Assembly (NCBI RefSeq): GCF_036417845.1
Contig: NC_089994.1
Span: 16,138,001 to 16,202,000 of the forward strand
Direction of reading: 5' to 3'
From: Apteryx mantelli
Lineage: Eukaryota; Chordata; Aves; Apterygiformes; Apterygidae
DNA length: 64,000 nt
The notes under the pieces were generated by a model, which was not told where the DNA came from, made no database searches, and saw nothing but the letters and a program-made list of their open reading frames with translations. The position numbers and the translations under genes are program-made. Of the stretch, positions 1-12,800 are shown in pieces. Numbering within the stretch: the first letter of the stretch is position 1; each line of letters starts with the position of its first letter.

Positions 1-626
1 TTATTTCTTCTAAATATCTTAATTAGCAGAGCATAGTCTTCAAGCTGTTCTTGGAGAGTTGCTGCCCTGCCAGACCGCAAGCAACGAACCCCCAAATACT
101 GTGATTTTTAGGTTGTAGAATACAATCTTTAGGACTGCGACATTGGACTGAGTATGCATATGATTCTTCGTGCTGATATTATACCACAAGAATGTGCCAA
201 GTGTGATAAACTCCCCTTCGCCATGCCAGCCGCTGTGGTGAAAGCTTTTTGTGCCGTTGGGTTGTTCAGAGCCATGCGTAGCCTGTTGTGGGAGCGGGAA
301 TTGAGGCGTTGTTAGATCTCCGTTTAAACCGTCTCTTAGTTCTAGAGGTGTCCAGCTGCAGAGCTTTACTTTGGCAGATCTCTAATAAGTCAGATCTGTG
401 TTCCCATGTTGGCCAGATGAGCTGCTAAGTCTCTCCCAGTTCTAATCTCTGGGTTTGGTAATCTTGGTGCCAGGGTGCTGCTACAGTTCTGCACAGCGCT
501 GATGGTTGTGTAAAATTATACTCAACAGAAGTCCTAGAAACCATCTCCAGTGTTCATGTGCTTCGAGATCTAGGTATTTACCGTGTACTGGAAGGATTAA
601 CTGTGGTGTTATGTCTTCCCTTTCAG
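1..626 (+). other. PITPNM2: PITPNM2 intron (partial) upstream of first visible coding exon
   Basis: Non-coding. The sequence ends in a pyrimidine-rich acceptor (ttccctttcag) at 626, immediately before the first recognisable PITPNM2 exon. I looked for the N-terminal start of the protein (expected to encode about 26 residues beginning Met-Ile-Ile-Lys in human) and did not find it, so the start codon and promoter lie to the left of the window. Nothing else recognised here. Confidence 0.7.
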
Positions 627-841
627 AAAAAGAGCAGAGAGGAGACATGTGGGGAAGGCAGCGGAGTGGAGATCCTGGAGAACAGGCCCTACAGGGACGG
701 CCCGGGAGGCAACGGGCAGTATACTCACAAAGTGTACCACATTGGTATGCACATACCCAGCTGGTTTCGGTCCATATTGCCCAAGGCAGCGCTGCGAGTC
801 GAAGAGGAATCGTGGAATGCGTATCCTTATACGAGGACAAG
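627..841 (+). CDS. PITPNM2: PITPNM2 exon: PITP domain, headgroup-binding strand
   Basis: Visible residues 1-72, starting Lys-Lys-Ser-Arg in phase 0 after acceptor ttccctttcag; donor AG|gtaacg splits an Arg codon. It contains QYTHKVYH and SWNAYPY. The Thr and Lys of YTHK and the Asn of WNAYPY correspond to T59, K61 and N90, which contact the inositol phosphate in class I PITPs. All three are kept, so inositol-lipid binding is expected to be intact. Confidence 0.95.
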
Positions 842-3800
842 GTAACGCTTGTCACAACGTCCAGAAGTGTTTCTCTACTTCAGAGGATTTGGTGTCACTT
901 TGTGTGACAGTGACGTCTCTTACATCTTCAGTAATATCCTTTAGAGCAATTGTGGGGTCAAGTCCTAAAATTCTTACCAGTGCTTAAATCTCAGGAGTGC
1001 AAGTGTTGCCTGAGCTGCCTGTGTAAGTACTTCAGAACTTGTAGCTGGTTGCTCTAAGATGTGAGCTGTTTTGCTGATCAGAGCGTGGGAAATCTTGAAC
1101 AGATTTTTATTTAGTCTTGTATCCTGCGCTGTATGATCTACTTATTGTTGCAGGTATCTACTAGCTCAGTGAAGCTAGATTTAAATGTGCATGGTGATGA
1201 GAAGGTTGTCATGTTGAACACTGTCAAGTAAAACAGGATTCATTTGTTCTAGGTGGAAAAGTGTGGGGAGAGAAAAATCCTAAAAGAATATAAAACATGG
1301 AAAGTTTTCTGGTGCTTCTGTTCTGGGGACTTTCTTACTAGCATTTAGCTGGAAAATAACAAACCTACACCCTATGGCCTTTACCATGAGAAGGGAAGAG
1401 AGCCAGAGGCTCCCTGGAGCCCTCTGGGACCTCCTTGTTTCAGCTGATTTCATCTGGGAATGCTTCAGATACCCTGGAATAAACAGTCTGGGATCTTCCT
1501 ATATGCCCATTACTTTGGTTTAGAACATTTGCCGTATTCCAAGCTTACAAGGCTGATGTTGCTGTCATCTTTCATAACAAAAAGGCTGTAATGAATGTGT
1601 TGGTTTCATCAGAAATCTAGAAAAGTTTCATAGTTTTATTTTTGCTGGTCTCTGCTAATGACATTAGTTTGGGGAAGGGCGGGAAGTGCGTGACTGTGTG
1701 CGAGCAGTTGCTCATGACTGTAAATAACGGAGCTGTCTGATTTTCATGTGATCAAAGCTCACTTTCTGTCTGTTTTTTCGATCCTCTTGAAATGCCCACG
1801 AGCCAGTAAGCTAGGCAGGAAATCCGGCCCTGCGCAGAATCAGGCTGTATTTTATTCTCCTGCAGATTCTTGGCAAGAGCTCAGCTTTTCTCCTGGCTGA
1901 GGTGCATTTCCAGAGCATCCCTGTGTTAGTACCTGTGTCATGTCTGTAAGGATAACGTAACTTGTTAATACAGCAGACCCAAATGCTAGCTCCTTGCTGA
2001 AAACTGCTCCTCCTAAAGCAGTCTGTCCTGGTAGTCGTCTCCTGGAGGAGATGATGTCAAACCGAGTTGCAGGTTTTTTGTCAGTGTCTCTGCAAATTGA
2101 GACTATTTGCTTTTCCCCTCGGGCTTTCTCCTGCCAGTGCTTGCTGCTGCTGGCTGAGAAGTTGTTTCTGGGCTTGCGTGGGTGCCTGATCTCCAGTAAC
2201 TGCATGGGGCGTGTTGGCTCCAGCTCTCCCGTGATCCGTGTAGCACCCAGTGGGGAGCAGGCTCCTTCATTGCTGGGTGCTTGGTGTTTTACTGACACAG
2301 AGCCATTCCACTGAAGCCACGTGTCCAAGGCAAACTCCTGCCTTAAGAAGTTATTAAAGAAATCTCAATCTCTTTTTTTTTTGTAATCTGTACAGGTGGC
2401 ATTTTCAATCTCTCTGAAGTAAAATACGAGTAAAGGCTGGCTTGGATTTGGGACTGATTTTATACATCCTAGGAAGTGTTTTCCCTGCTTGCGGAACGTA
2501 GCAGGATTTACTCCAGGGTGCACTGTTCTCTCTTTCAGGTACACGTGTCCTTTTGTGGAGAAGTTCTCTATTGATATTGAGACATACTACAAAACTGACC
2601 CAGGAGAGCATGTCAACGTGTTCAGCCTTTCTCCTGCGGAGAAAAGACAGACCATTCTCGGTGAATAGCCCTTTCCTTTAGCTTGTTTTCCTTTATTTTG
2701 CTTTTTGTTTGCTATGTAAGGTTTTTTTCGCGGTGTGTCCCATATCTCCCCCCCAACATTAGTGGACAGGCTGCTGGGTGAGGTGCAACACGTAGGGTGA
2801 GGAAATCTGACTTCTCTTCTAGGCTCAATGTAAACCACACGGCATTTCTAGAGAAATCGTTTCAATCCCCCATCTGTAAAATGGAGCTGTTTTCCTGTCT
2901 CCTTCATGCGGTGCTGTGAGGAGTAAGACATCTAATGCTTTTGGGAGTAATAAATAGAAATAAATATTGAAGAGGAAAACACTTGCTATTTTATGCTGCT
3001 TTATAACTGTATAGCTGCTTTGTGTATATGAAAATATTATTCCTGTCTGCACGACTGAAACACGAGGGTGTATTTCATTTTTGCTTCCCACCCTTCTAGT
3101 ATCACCGTCGTGCAGGTTAACACTTCAGCTTTGCAGCCTTCTTCGGGAGATCGGGTTAATGAGCCTTATACACTTAAGGATTTAACAGGGGACAGGCAAA
3201 AGGGAACATCTTGTAAAAAGGCAGAAAATGGCCAGTGTCACGGCAGCTCCTGTGTCTTGCTGTCCCTCGTGGCCCGTGCCGGTGGCATTTGCAGGAGACC
3301 CCCCTGGGGGGCCGGGAGTGCCGGCAATTATCATCGCACAGAATTAAAACATCACTTGCTCATGGAACTGCTGGGACTCGACTATTATTTGAGCTCAGCC
3401 TGACTCCTCGTAGGCGCAGAAACGAGAGCTCGCCGTGCCCGGGAGCTCTGGAGAAGGACACCTAGCGTCTGCTTCAGCTCCTTCAGCTCTGTTGGCGTGC
3501 TGCATAACAAGGGACACCCGATGCAGTTTTACTTGAGCGTTACTTCACTTAAACTTCTTTATTTTGAACTTCAGTTGACTGTCCTCATTGCTGTATCCGT
3601 CTGATCAGGCTTTCCATACTGAACCAACTCACCCTTAACTAGGCTTGAGTCAGGCTGCCTCCATCGAAAAAGCAGCTGTTGGGCAGGGAGATACTGTCCT
3701 TCAGTCCAAATGCTAGATGTTTCTGCTGAGGTCTGTGGGGGGTTGCAGGTCTTTAAAATGCGTTCATTCATTCTGCTCCCATCGCGTTTTGCACTTCTCC

Positions 3801-6800
3801 GTTGCCAGTTGTTGTTAATTAGGACAATTTTGGATTTATACTACAGAGGGTAGAAAATTTAACATGTCAAGTGCAACAGTAGCGTGTGATGAGTTACCAG
3901 TAACCTCCCTTGATGCTACCCACTGAACACCTTATCTTTGGAGTACATCTTTTCCATTACAGTACTAAAAAAAAAAAAAAAAAGGCAAATGTGTTTTAAC
4001 TCTCAGATTAGGCAGAGCTGTAGCGCTGTGAGTGATAGTAGAAAAGCTGAAAGATGGGATGTACAAAAGATCTTTGTGGAGCTGGAAAGGTGGAGCGCGT
4101 GGATCTGCCTGGGTGCTGTGGACCTGCAGTCACTGTGGGCAAAAATATCTGTTTGGAGCAAAGAATCTTTTTTCTGGAGCTGTGTGTGCAAGTTCCCTTG
4201 GCAGAGCTGATCACTGCCCAGGAGCAATATATAAACAATTTAAATATCAGTTGTTTAAGTGTAAGTAAAAAGAAACTAAATAGCTGTAATGGTTCTGGTA
4301 CTTACTAAAATAGAAACAACTTCTGAAAAATGGTATTTTCTTCCTTTGTTCAAGTAAAGGAAGAATTTAACTGTTTCTGTTCTCTTTTTATAGATCCTAT
4401 TGATATTGTTAAAGATCCTATCCCTCCACACGAATACAAAGCTGAGGAGGATCCAAAGCTGTATAAATCAGTGAAGACTAAAAGAGGCCCCCTCTCAGAA
4501 GACTGGATTGAAGAATACAAGAACAACCCTGGGAAATACCCAATCATGTGTGCATATAAACTTTGTAAAGTCGAGTTCAGATACTGGGGGATGCAGTCCA
4601 AAATCGAGCGGTTTATCCATGATGTTGGTGAGCATTTGTAGTCTTGCAAGGTTCACTGTCAACTCCTTAATGTTGTTTCTGAATTGAAACACACAGATGA
4701 GGTATGTGCGATGTAACATATCACAAGACGTGTCTATAAGGAGATTTTTGGACCGGACCGCCCTGTCACGCGCAGAGCTATGGGTCAGTTCAGAAAAATC
4801 AAGTTGTTTTATCATTTGTGATCCCAGTATGTGTGAATCCAGATCATGTGTAGCCACTGAAATGGTTACAGGTCCTGTGTAGGCAAGATCTTGCATTTCT
4901 TTTTTTTAGACAAGGATTTGTCTGTTGAAAATTTAGCCAGTTATTTTTCAAAATCTGCCACTTCTCTTTGCTTTGGACAGAATCCTCAAGGGCTGCTCAA
5001 AGAAACGAGCTACACCTACAGTCCCCCTTGTACGGCGTTCAGGAAGGGGCTCTCTGGAGAGTCGCCGGTCTCTGCTGCCCTGCGGCAGGACGGGTGGGTG
5101 GGTGCTCGCATGGGCACGCATCTCTGCCCTCCCGGGTGCAGTGTCCGGGGCTCCCCACCCCACCGTGCTCCTAACCCGCCGTGGGTCAGGGGCAGTTCTC
5201 AGTCGTGAGTAAACGTGCCGCTTTGACTGATGCGTCGCTCTTAGGTCAGTGCTGCTAAGGAGGTGGCTGTTGTTTGTGTCCCAGGAGTAACTACGTGGAG
5301 ACTGTGCAAGTCGGAACAGCGGCAGCAGCACTGGCAGTAATTTGTTCTTTGCAGAAAATCTATAACACAGCTGCTATGGTTCCTGAGCCTTGCCACAGGA
5401 GACGGGATCTGTGGCCAGGTGGAAAACTTAAGGAATGTTTCTTTAAATCATTCCCATCTCAAAAAATGTAGATATCTATGGCTGTCCTTGGACACAGACG
5501 CGATGAAGAAGGGGCCAACTTGTCATACATGTGAAAGATGCTGGCTAGTTTCTGTACAAAGTAAATTCCCCTGCATGACATCTACAGCTGTCCCTTTCTA
5601 TACGCAAAGCTGCTTTGAAGTGCATGATGCTAGAGTAAGTAAATGGTTTTATAGCTCTCTTCAGTCGTACTGTGCTCCTGAGAGCTAATGTGGAAAACAC
5701 TGATAGAGCAGTGGAGCAAGGCATAAACTGTTCTCGGAAGAGTTGCGGGTTGCTCTCTTAGAGCTCCTTTGGTTTTCCTTTGCCTACAGATGGAGGTTTT
5801 TTACCTGTTACAGACTCTGTTACAAGTGGCTGTCTGCAGTGAACTCCCTCGGCGTTTCGGTGACATGGGTTAATTTAGTGTAAACTGCAAAACATGGGGG
5901 CAGAATAACAACTCCATTGTATCTGTTAAATTAAAAAGGAAACATGTGACTCTTCCAGTTGTTCAGAGGTGTTTGGCATAGATTAAGCTGTGGTCCCTTA
6001 GAAATGCTTCTTTTGTATTTCATAAAAATTGCCTGCCGTTTTCCTCTCGATTGAGGCTTTGCAGAGAGCCGAGCCGGTTCATTGTCTGCCTTTCAAAAGC
6101 CTTTCCACTCTGTTGTAATGGTGGCAAATGATGTCTTTCAATGTGGTTAAGATGCATAAAATCAGAAAAGTCTTTAAGGAGAGACAAAGTTGAGTGATTG
6201 AAGAGCGGAAGCAAAAACTGCAGGTATCTACAGAAGATGAGTAGCTTTGCCTTGCAACGGGATAGCCATGGGCAAGCTACCAGTGGGTGGAAAAGCATCG
6301 GAGCCCAGGCACGAAAGACGGTTGGGTATGAGGCTGTTTAAGTTAGAAGTGTGCTACGATGTGGCTGACCGGGCTTGTAGGCTGCTCTCCGTTTTGTCTG
6401 TGCATTGTAAAATGAGATGGTGGGCCCAGGTGCCACAGATGTTCTTGTCTGCCAACCCCTCCCGGGTGTTTCTGTCCTTGTTCCTCTGTGCCCAGCCCCG
6501 GCAAAGCTGTTTCTTGGGGAATCGGCTCTGTGTGCAGGGTCCTCAAGCCAGCAAGAAAGCCGAGGCACGATCCAAGAGGAGGATCCAAACTCTGCCCTAG
6601 GTGGGAGCAGCCCTTTACTGGGGCACACTAAAACTGGAGACTGGCTTGAAAGAAGAAAACTTGCGAGTTAAGTGATGGATGGATTGTAATATGTGGAAGG
6701 GCTACTGAGTGCGGAGGGAGTAACTCTGGGGGATGGTGTTGAAATGTTCTCCGTCTCTTACTGAGCATAACAGCCATTTTTTCTGATGACTAATTGGACA

Positions 6801-9800
6801 GTTACTCAGTGCTTTGACAGCCTGAGACACAGACTGAAATTGTGGGCTATTAGTCTACTTGGCTGTAATATTTGTATGCTTTTTTACTCCTTTTCCATAG
6901 AATTTAAGTTTAATTGGACTGGCACTGCATAATGTTCTGCTCCCACTCACTTCCTAATCGTGCACGTGGGCTACGACACTTTTGTTGTTAAACAAATGTG
7001 TTGACTGCGCATGGGTTATTGATTATATGCTGTGGCAAAGTGTGTTGCCGTCCCGATAACCAGAGCTTTGCCTAAGCCAATGCGTCTTAGGGTACGTATG
7101 CCCAAATTGTCGCACAGCGTTGAAGTGGAATCGTTTTAGAAAGCTCTTTTGCCCAGCTTTTGCTTCACTTAAGTACCTTAATGAGAAAGCTCATCCCGTA
7201 GGCACTGTCCCTCGGGGCCCGCACGTACAGCTTTGTCTTCCCCAGCCTGGGCAGACTGCAGCGAGCGCGATGTGGCTGCGACCACGCGCTTGGCTTCCTG
7301 AGTGGTCTGAGCAAGGGAAAGGAGGGGAGCAAGCAGACGTCCCTGCAGGCTATGTATGATTAGATGCCTTCAGACAACGAGGACTGTACTGACGAGGTTG
7401 TGGGATCTGCTGCGACTGTCGAGGCAATAGTGTCACACAAGGAAAATCAGACGTCCTTTGTCTGCTGCCAGGCAATTGTGTGTTATAAAATGCTTTGGCG
7501 TGTTGCCACTGGGTATATAAACTGTCTTTTTGGCTACCCATAGATTATGTGGATAGTTGGGTGAGGTTTGGGGCTTGGTTCTTTTTTTGCGTTGAGTTCC
7601 TGTCAGAGTTACTATTCTTATTTCAAATCCAAAGACAAACCCAGAACGGCAGACAAAAGCTTTTCAAATTCAACTAGAAAGTCTGCCCAGTCCTGGCTTG
7701 TCTCGTGCTCGTTTACGCTTCCTTTTGTGAGCGCCGAGTACAACACCACAGTCTGCAGGCAAATCGCTCGCAAAAGTTGGCGCTTGGAGGACTGAACCCG
7801 TCTCTGCGGCAGAGCTGTTGAGATGGTGACTTGAAAGGCGAGTGATTTAAATGTTTGCACCCTGCTAGACTCTTCGCAGATGATCGTTCCGCAGAGCGCA
7901 GTGGGAAATGTTGTAATTAAATCAATGCAAAAATGATGAGTACTTCTGAGCTCAGTCTGCACGTGTGCATATGTGCATGTGTGGGTTTTTTTGTTTTTTA
8001 AACCAGAGCAGTGCGCTTGCTAGAGAAATAATAAAATCTTCTTAACTACTAATATTACTGAAATCAGCTGGTACCTGCCTCCTTATAAAAATCCTGTTCC
8101 TGTTATTTTTGCTGACTTCAGTGCATGATTTGCCTGCTCAGACCACGGTGTTGCTCCCCGAGTCCGGAGAAGAAGGTTCATGGCACGAGCTGGGCGGAGG
8201 GAAAACAAACTCTGCACAATCTGCCCGACTCTCCTGTGCCGTCAGTTCTCTCTTCCCAGCACGAAGACCTCCCTGGGAGACCCTCCGCTACCCGGCGGTC
8301 TGTTCCTGTTGCCAGTGGTGTTTGCCCTGCGGAGGCAGAGGGGAGTGCAGCCCGCAGCGGGACGGGACGGAGGAGCGCTGCGTTGCCCGCAGCCTCCGCC
8401 AGGCTTGTCGCGTTGGCTCCGGCCTGGAGCAGTGTGGCCAGCGCGATGCCATCTGCAGCCCGGCCTTCCCGGCCAGCTCCCATTCCCCAGCAGCATGCCC
8501 CAGGGCTGGAGGTGGCCCTTAGGCACTGCTTGAAAGCCCAGAGTGGTTAAAAAGAGAAATTTTCCCAGCTGCTCTCCGATTCCCAGGTCTGCTCCATCCC
8601 CTCCTTCTCGCTTTTCAAGTAAAAAGCTTGCTTTCTCTCTGACGTTTGGAGAAAAACGTTCTAGGACTTGAATCCTTGCCTGGCGCTGGAGGAAGCCGTC
8701 TCTGGACTGGTGAGGCCGTGCTCATTCCCGGCTGGACCTTGGATTTGCGTAGCGGCACGGGGGCCCTGGGCAGGCCCTCCGGCCCCCGCCGCAAGGCTGC
8801 TGCACTGTAGGGAGGTATTCGGTGGTGTATGCACCAACTGGGGCTCTTCTCCATAACTAGCAGTGGAGATTCCAATCCTGTGCAATGTGCTCTAGGTGAC
8901 CCTGCTTGAGCAGGGGGGTTGGACTAGATGATCTCCAGAGGTCCCTTCCAACCTCAGCGATTCTGTGGTTCTGTGATTCTTTCTGCAGGCCATAACTTCT
9001 ATTTTTTCACTCCTTTTGCACCTGGACAGCCTCGTTCTCTTCCAGGTTTTCTCCCCATGCTTGCGAGAGCTGCAGCACAGCTGATGCATCCCAGGTGAAG
9101 GCCGGAGGCTGGGAAAATGATTTCTGTCTTTTTGACTTCAAAACTGAGCTGGAAGGAGAGAGGCACAGCAATCACAAAGCCCTGTAAGGGCATCTTATCT
9201 TCAGATGAGCGAGGCTGTAAGGAAGGGGGATTTGGGGTCTCTGGTGCGGCCGCTGCACTCGGCACGGTGCTGACCAGAGCGACGGGCTCCACTGGCTCGA
9301 GCGAAGAGACACAGGCAATTTCTGTGAGCCGGGGGAAGAAGTGCAAGAAGGCAAAGGGGAACTTTGGAGGCCGTCTTGTTTTCCGCGAGTGGTTTTCTTC
9401 GTTCCTTATGATGTTGGTTCCTTAAAACAAAGATACGTGCGATGGGTGGCATCTAGGCCCTTGCAGAGAGGATTTTGGTGGGGCGGAGGAGCTGGTGCGT
9501 TGGTGTCCCAGGGCTGGGTGCAGAGGCCATGGTGCTCTCCAGGCTGCCGCAGCCCGGGGCTGGCGTGGCGGAAGAAGCTGGGGGCCTCCGTCCCCATCGC
9601 TGCGTCTGCTCACAGTCTGCTTTCAAGCAAAGTAGAAGTGGACATTGTGGACATGACGGAGTTTGAAGGATCGCTGTGGTGGTGGGGACGGAGTTACGGC
9701 AAGGGAAACGCTTTTTTGGCTTCCGAGCTGGATGTGACGGGAGTTCAGTCCTCATTTTTAAGCTCTGCTGAATGTCAGTCATAACAGGAGGTGAAGAGGC

Positions 9801-12800
9801 TAAAACATTCTCCTGCGGTTCTGCAGAAAGTAATCAGGCGGGGGAAATAACTCTGAATCTCTGCTAAGGCTGAACGGAATGAAGTTGCCGAGGATCCTCG
9901 TTCTGCCCCCAGAGGTCGTAGCCTGCTGGCTCAAACGTGCGTGTGTTATGTGGAGCTCCTCTTTGAAAGTCAGGCAGAGAAATGCATAAAAAATTGATAG
10001 ATTTAATCTTACTGTGCAAATGAAGTTCAGGTTGAGCTGATCCATCGTGTTGGCTGCTGATCTCAGTGCTTGTTTCTTCCTGTTTTGTGGTGGCCGGTGC
10101 ATGTATCGCGGCATTAGGGACTAACCGAAGTGCAGAGCAGCAGACAAATGGCCAGGCCTGGAAGGAAAAAAATAAATATACATATACATACATACAGTAT
10201 CCCGCCTGCCAGCTTTGAGGTGCAGGATGTTTATGCTCCGAGCTTAGAAGCAGAGAGTTGTGGCTCTGTAATCCCAATGACACCAATTCCCACTGCTGCT
10301 TTTGGCAAGTCCTTCAACCCATCCCTGCCTCAGTTTCCCCATAATTACAGGGGGAGCAATAGTCACTGATTTTTCCTAAGGGCTCCTGAGGATTAGCTTG
10401 TCAATATTTGCAGAAGCTCTTAAAAGCACCATTACTGCTCTGTGCTCCTATCAGTAATAAATAGCTGTTTGAAGCCTTGGCCAGCCGTGAGCTTTTCAGC
10501 AGTAATATTGTTTGAAAATCCTGAGTGATTATCTTGTTTTGAAGTCTTAGTGCTATGACGATGGTAGCCAACACTTTTAACTCTTGGAAGAAAGTTTCTG
10601 TTGCCTGGTCACAACCATTGTACGTGTTGATATTCAGATGGTTCTTCCTTTCAGGGATGTGACATTTTAAAATTGTATTTTAAATTGGCTTTACCCGCTT
10701 CATTTTTCTCGTGCAGCAGCAGAAAGGGACTGTGTCTGTAAAATAAAGTGTCTTTCTTCCCTCCCTTCCTTTGCTTCCCATCCCATTATCTCAGAAGCTT
10801 GTATTTGTGAGACCATTTTGCTGATAAATAGAAACTGGTGCAGATTTCCAGGGACGGGAGAGGTTTTAGTCTTGTTAGCACTGCCAGTGTGAGGATGTGC
10901 TCCTGCCCCGTGACCGCCCTGTGGTGGCTGTGCAGTGTTCATGAAGGAACCACTTGAAACTCTCCTGGATGAAAGAAGATTGGGTTTCAGGGTCTTTTTT
11001 GTTTGTTTTCTTGTTTGTTTTGCTGGTAATGTACTTCACTTTGAAGGCTGGATCCAAATGTCACAACTTCTCACAACTTCAAGGGGGTTGGGACATTTGG
11101 GCTCTGCACCTGGCTCCTTCCTTCTTGGTGGAGCAGGCAGTCCCAGAACAAAATCCTGGATTTGAAATTAGGAAGTCGCTCCTGCATTTGAAAGCAGTTG
11201 CAGAATACTAATTTTGGTGCATGGTTGGTTAGCAAGAATTGAGGGGATGCGATTACATGAAACGACCAATTTGCCCTCCCAGTGGTTGCTGCGTGAAGGT
11301 CCTTTATTGCAGGTTACACCATGGTGTCATTAACTCCACTGTACTCAATGCCACAATGTCTTGAGGTTTAGGGGATGGGAACACATATCTTTGCAAAGTC
11401 TTGTAGCGTTGGTGACGGGGGCATTCTGGCTTTGCAGGCTTGCGGAAGGTCATGGTCCGTGCCCATCGGCAGGCCTGGTGCTGGCAGGATGAGTGGTACG
11501 GGCTCACCATTGAGGATATCCGGCAGCTGGAGAAGGAGGCGCAGTTGATGCTGGCTCGGAAGATGGCCCAGTTCTGCAGTGAAAATGATACCGAGCAGCA
11601 TGGAGCCAAGGACACTCCTGGCGAGAAGGATGTTGAAGCTGACACCGTTTCGCCTGTTGACACAGAGGATGTTGCTAGTAACAGTGAAACGGCATCTGGG
11701 AGGTCACTCACCAAGCAGTGGTCCACCTCTTCCAAGTCCTCACGATCTTCAAAAAGAGGAGGTAAGATGGGGCGCTGATGACTTGCTCTACTGTGAACTG
11801 TGTGGCGGTTGTGCTTTTGGGAGGTATGAGCATGTCTCCTAATGGCTGACCCCTTTGGGACAATGCATATCGCCCCAGCGAGTCCCTTTTAACGCTCATA
11901 AAAGAGGCCTTCTCTGGTGGTATTGCAGATAACCTGTTGGAGGTTTGGGAATGTTTCTAGTTGTCCCGTAGGTGTGACTGTCAGTGATGCATGCTCTTTG
12001 GCTGGGCGGAAATGTTCCTACATGCTGTTCATCCCAAAAGTTGGTGTTAGGCTGCCCGGGTGCTGCAATGCAGCTTGTGCAGCTCAGCACCACCATCAGC
12101 TCCTGGGGGACGAAGGGAGGTCGCCACGCTCCGAAGAGGGACGTGGCTGGGGGCTGCTGCCCTTCGCTGGTGGCGATGCGCTGTAGCTCTGCAGGCACCA
12201 CGCCTTGCAGCCCGAGGCTTGGTGGGACCGTAGGTGGCATTTGCGTTCCCTTCTAGATGCTGCTCAGCAAGTTTGCAGGGTACGATTGGCTGTTAAAGCC
12301 CCTTTGGGTGCCCTGGGAGGACTTGGCTTTGAGTCCTGAATTTTGTCACTCACCTCTCCCTAGTCGGTCACCTTTTTTGCTGTGTTAAACTCTTCATTTC
12401 CTTGGGCTGTTCTGTACAAAAGGGTTTGAATTCTCAGAGAGCTGCAGAAAGAGGGCTTGAACCCTCAGCAGCTCCACCTTTTTGTCAAGCACAGCTGATA
12501 GCCCTCACAGCAAGAGGGCAAAATCTTGATTTTTCTGGGCCCCCCCAGGGACAGCCTTTCCTCCAGCGGCCGTGGAAGGGAGATGTGGGTGAGTGAAGCT
12601 TAGCCATCTCTCATGCATACAAAAGATTGCGATTTGACTCGCAGTTTTTTATTTACCACTCCATCACTGATTTCATCCCGGGGTGACCGAGATATGAACA
12701 GTGGTTTTGCTATGCGATGATTCAGTGGCGTGAGCCCCAGGGAAGAGCCTAGTAGTCGCTTTAGAAATCATTATATGAATATAAAAGCACTGACTTTCTT

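Larger units (their letters stand above)
4628..11437 (+). other. PITPNM2: PITPNM2 6.8-kb intron with CR1 and MIR-like relics
   Basis: No exon recognised between 4628 and 11437. It contains a CR1 tail (8861-8980), a MIR-like relic (10280-10440), a GC-rich patch at about 8130-8520 and an AT-rich, possibly conserved block at about 10430-10560. Open frames in the GC-rich patch have no recognisable domain and look fortuitous. Confidence 0.6.
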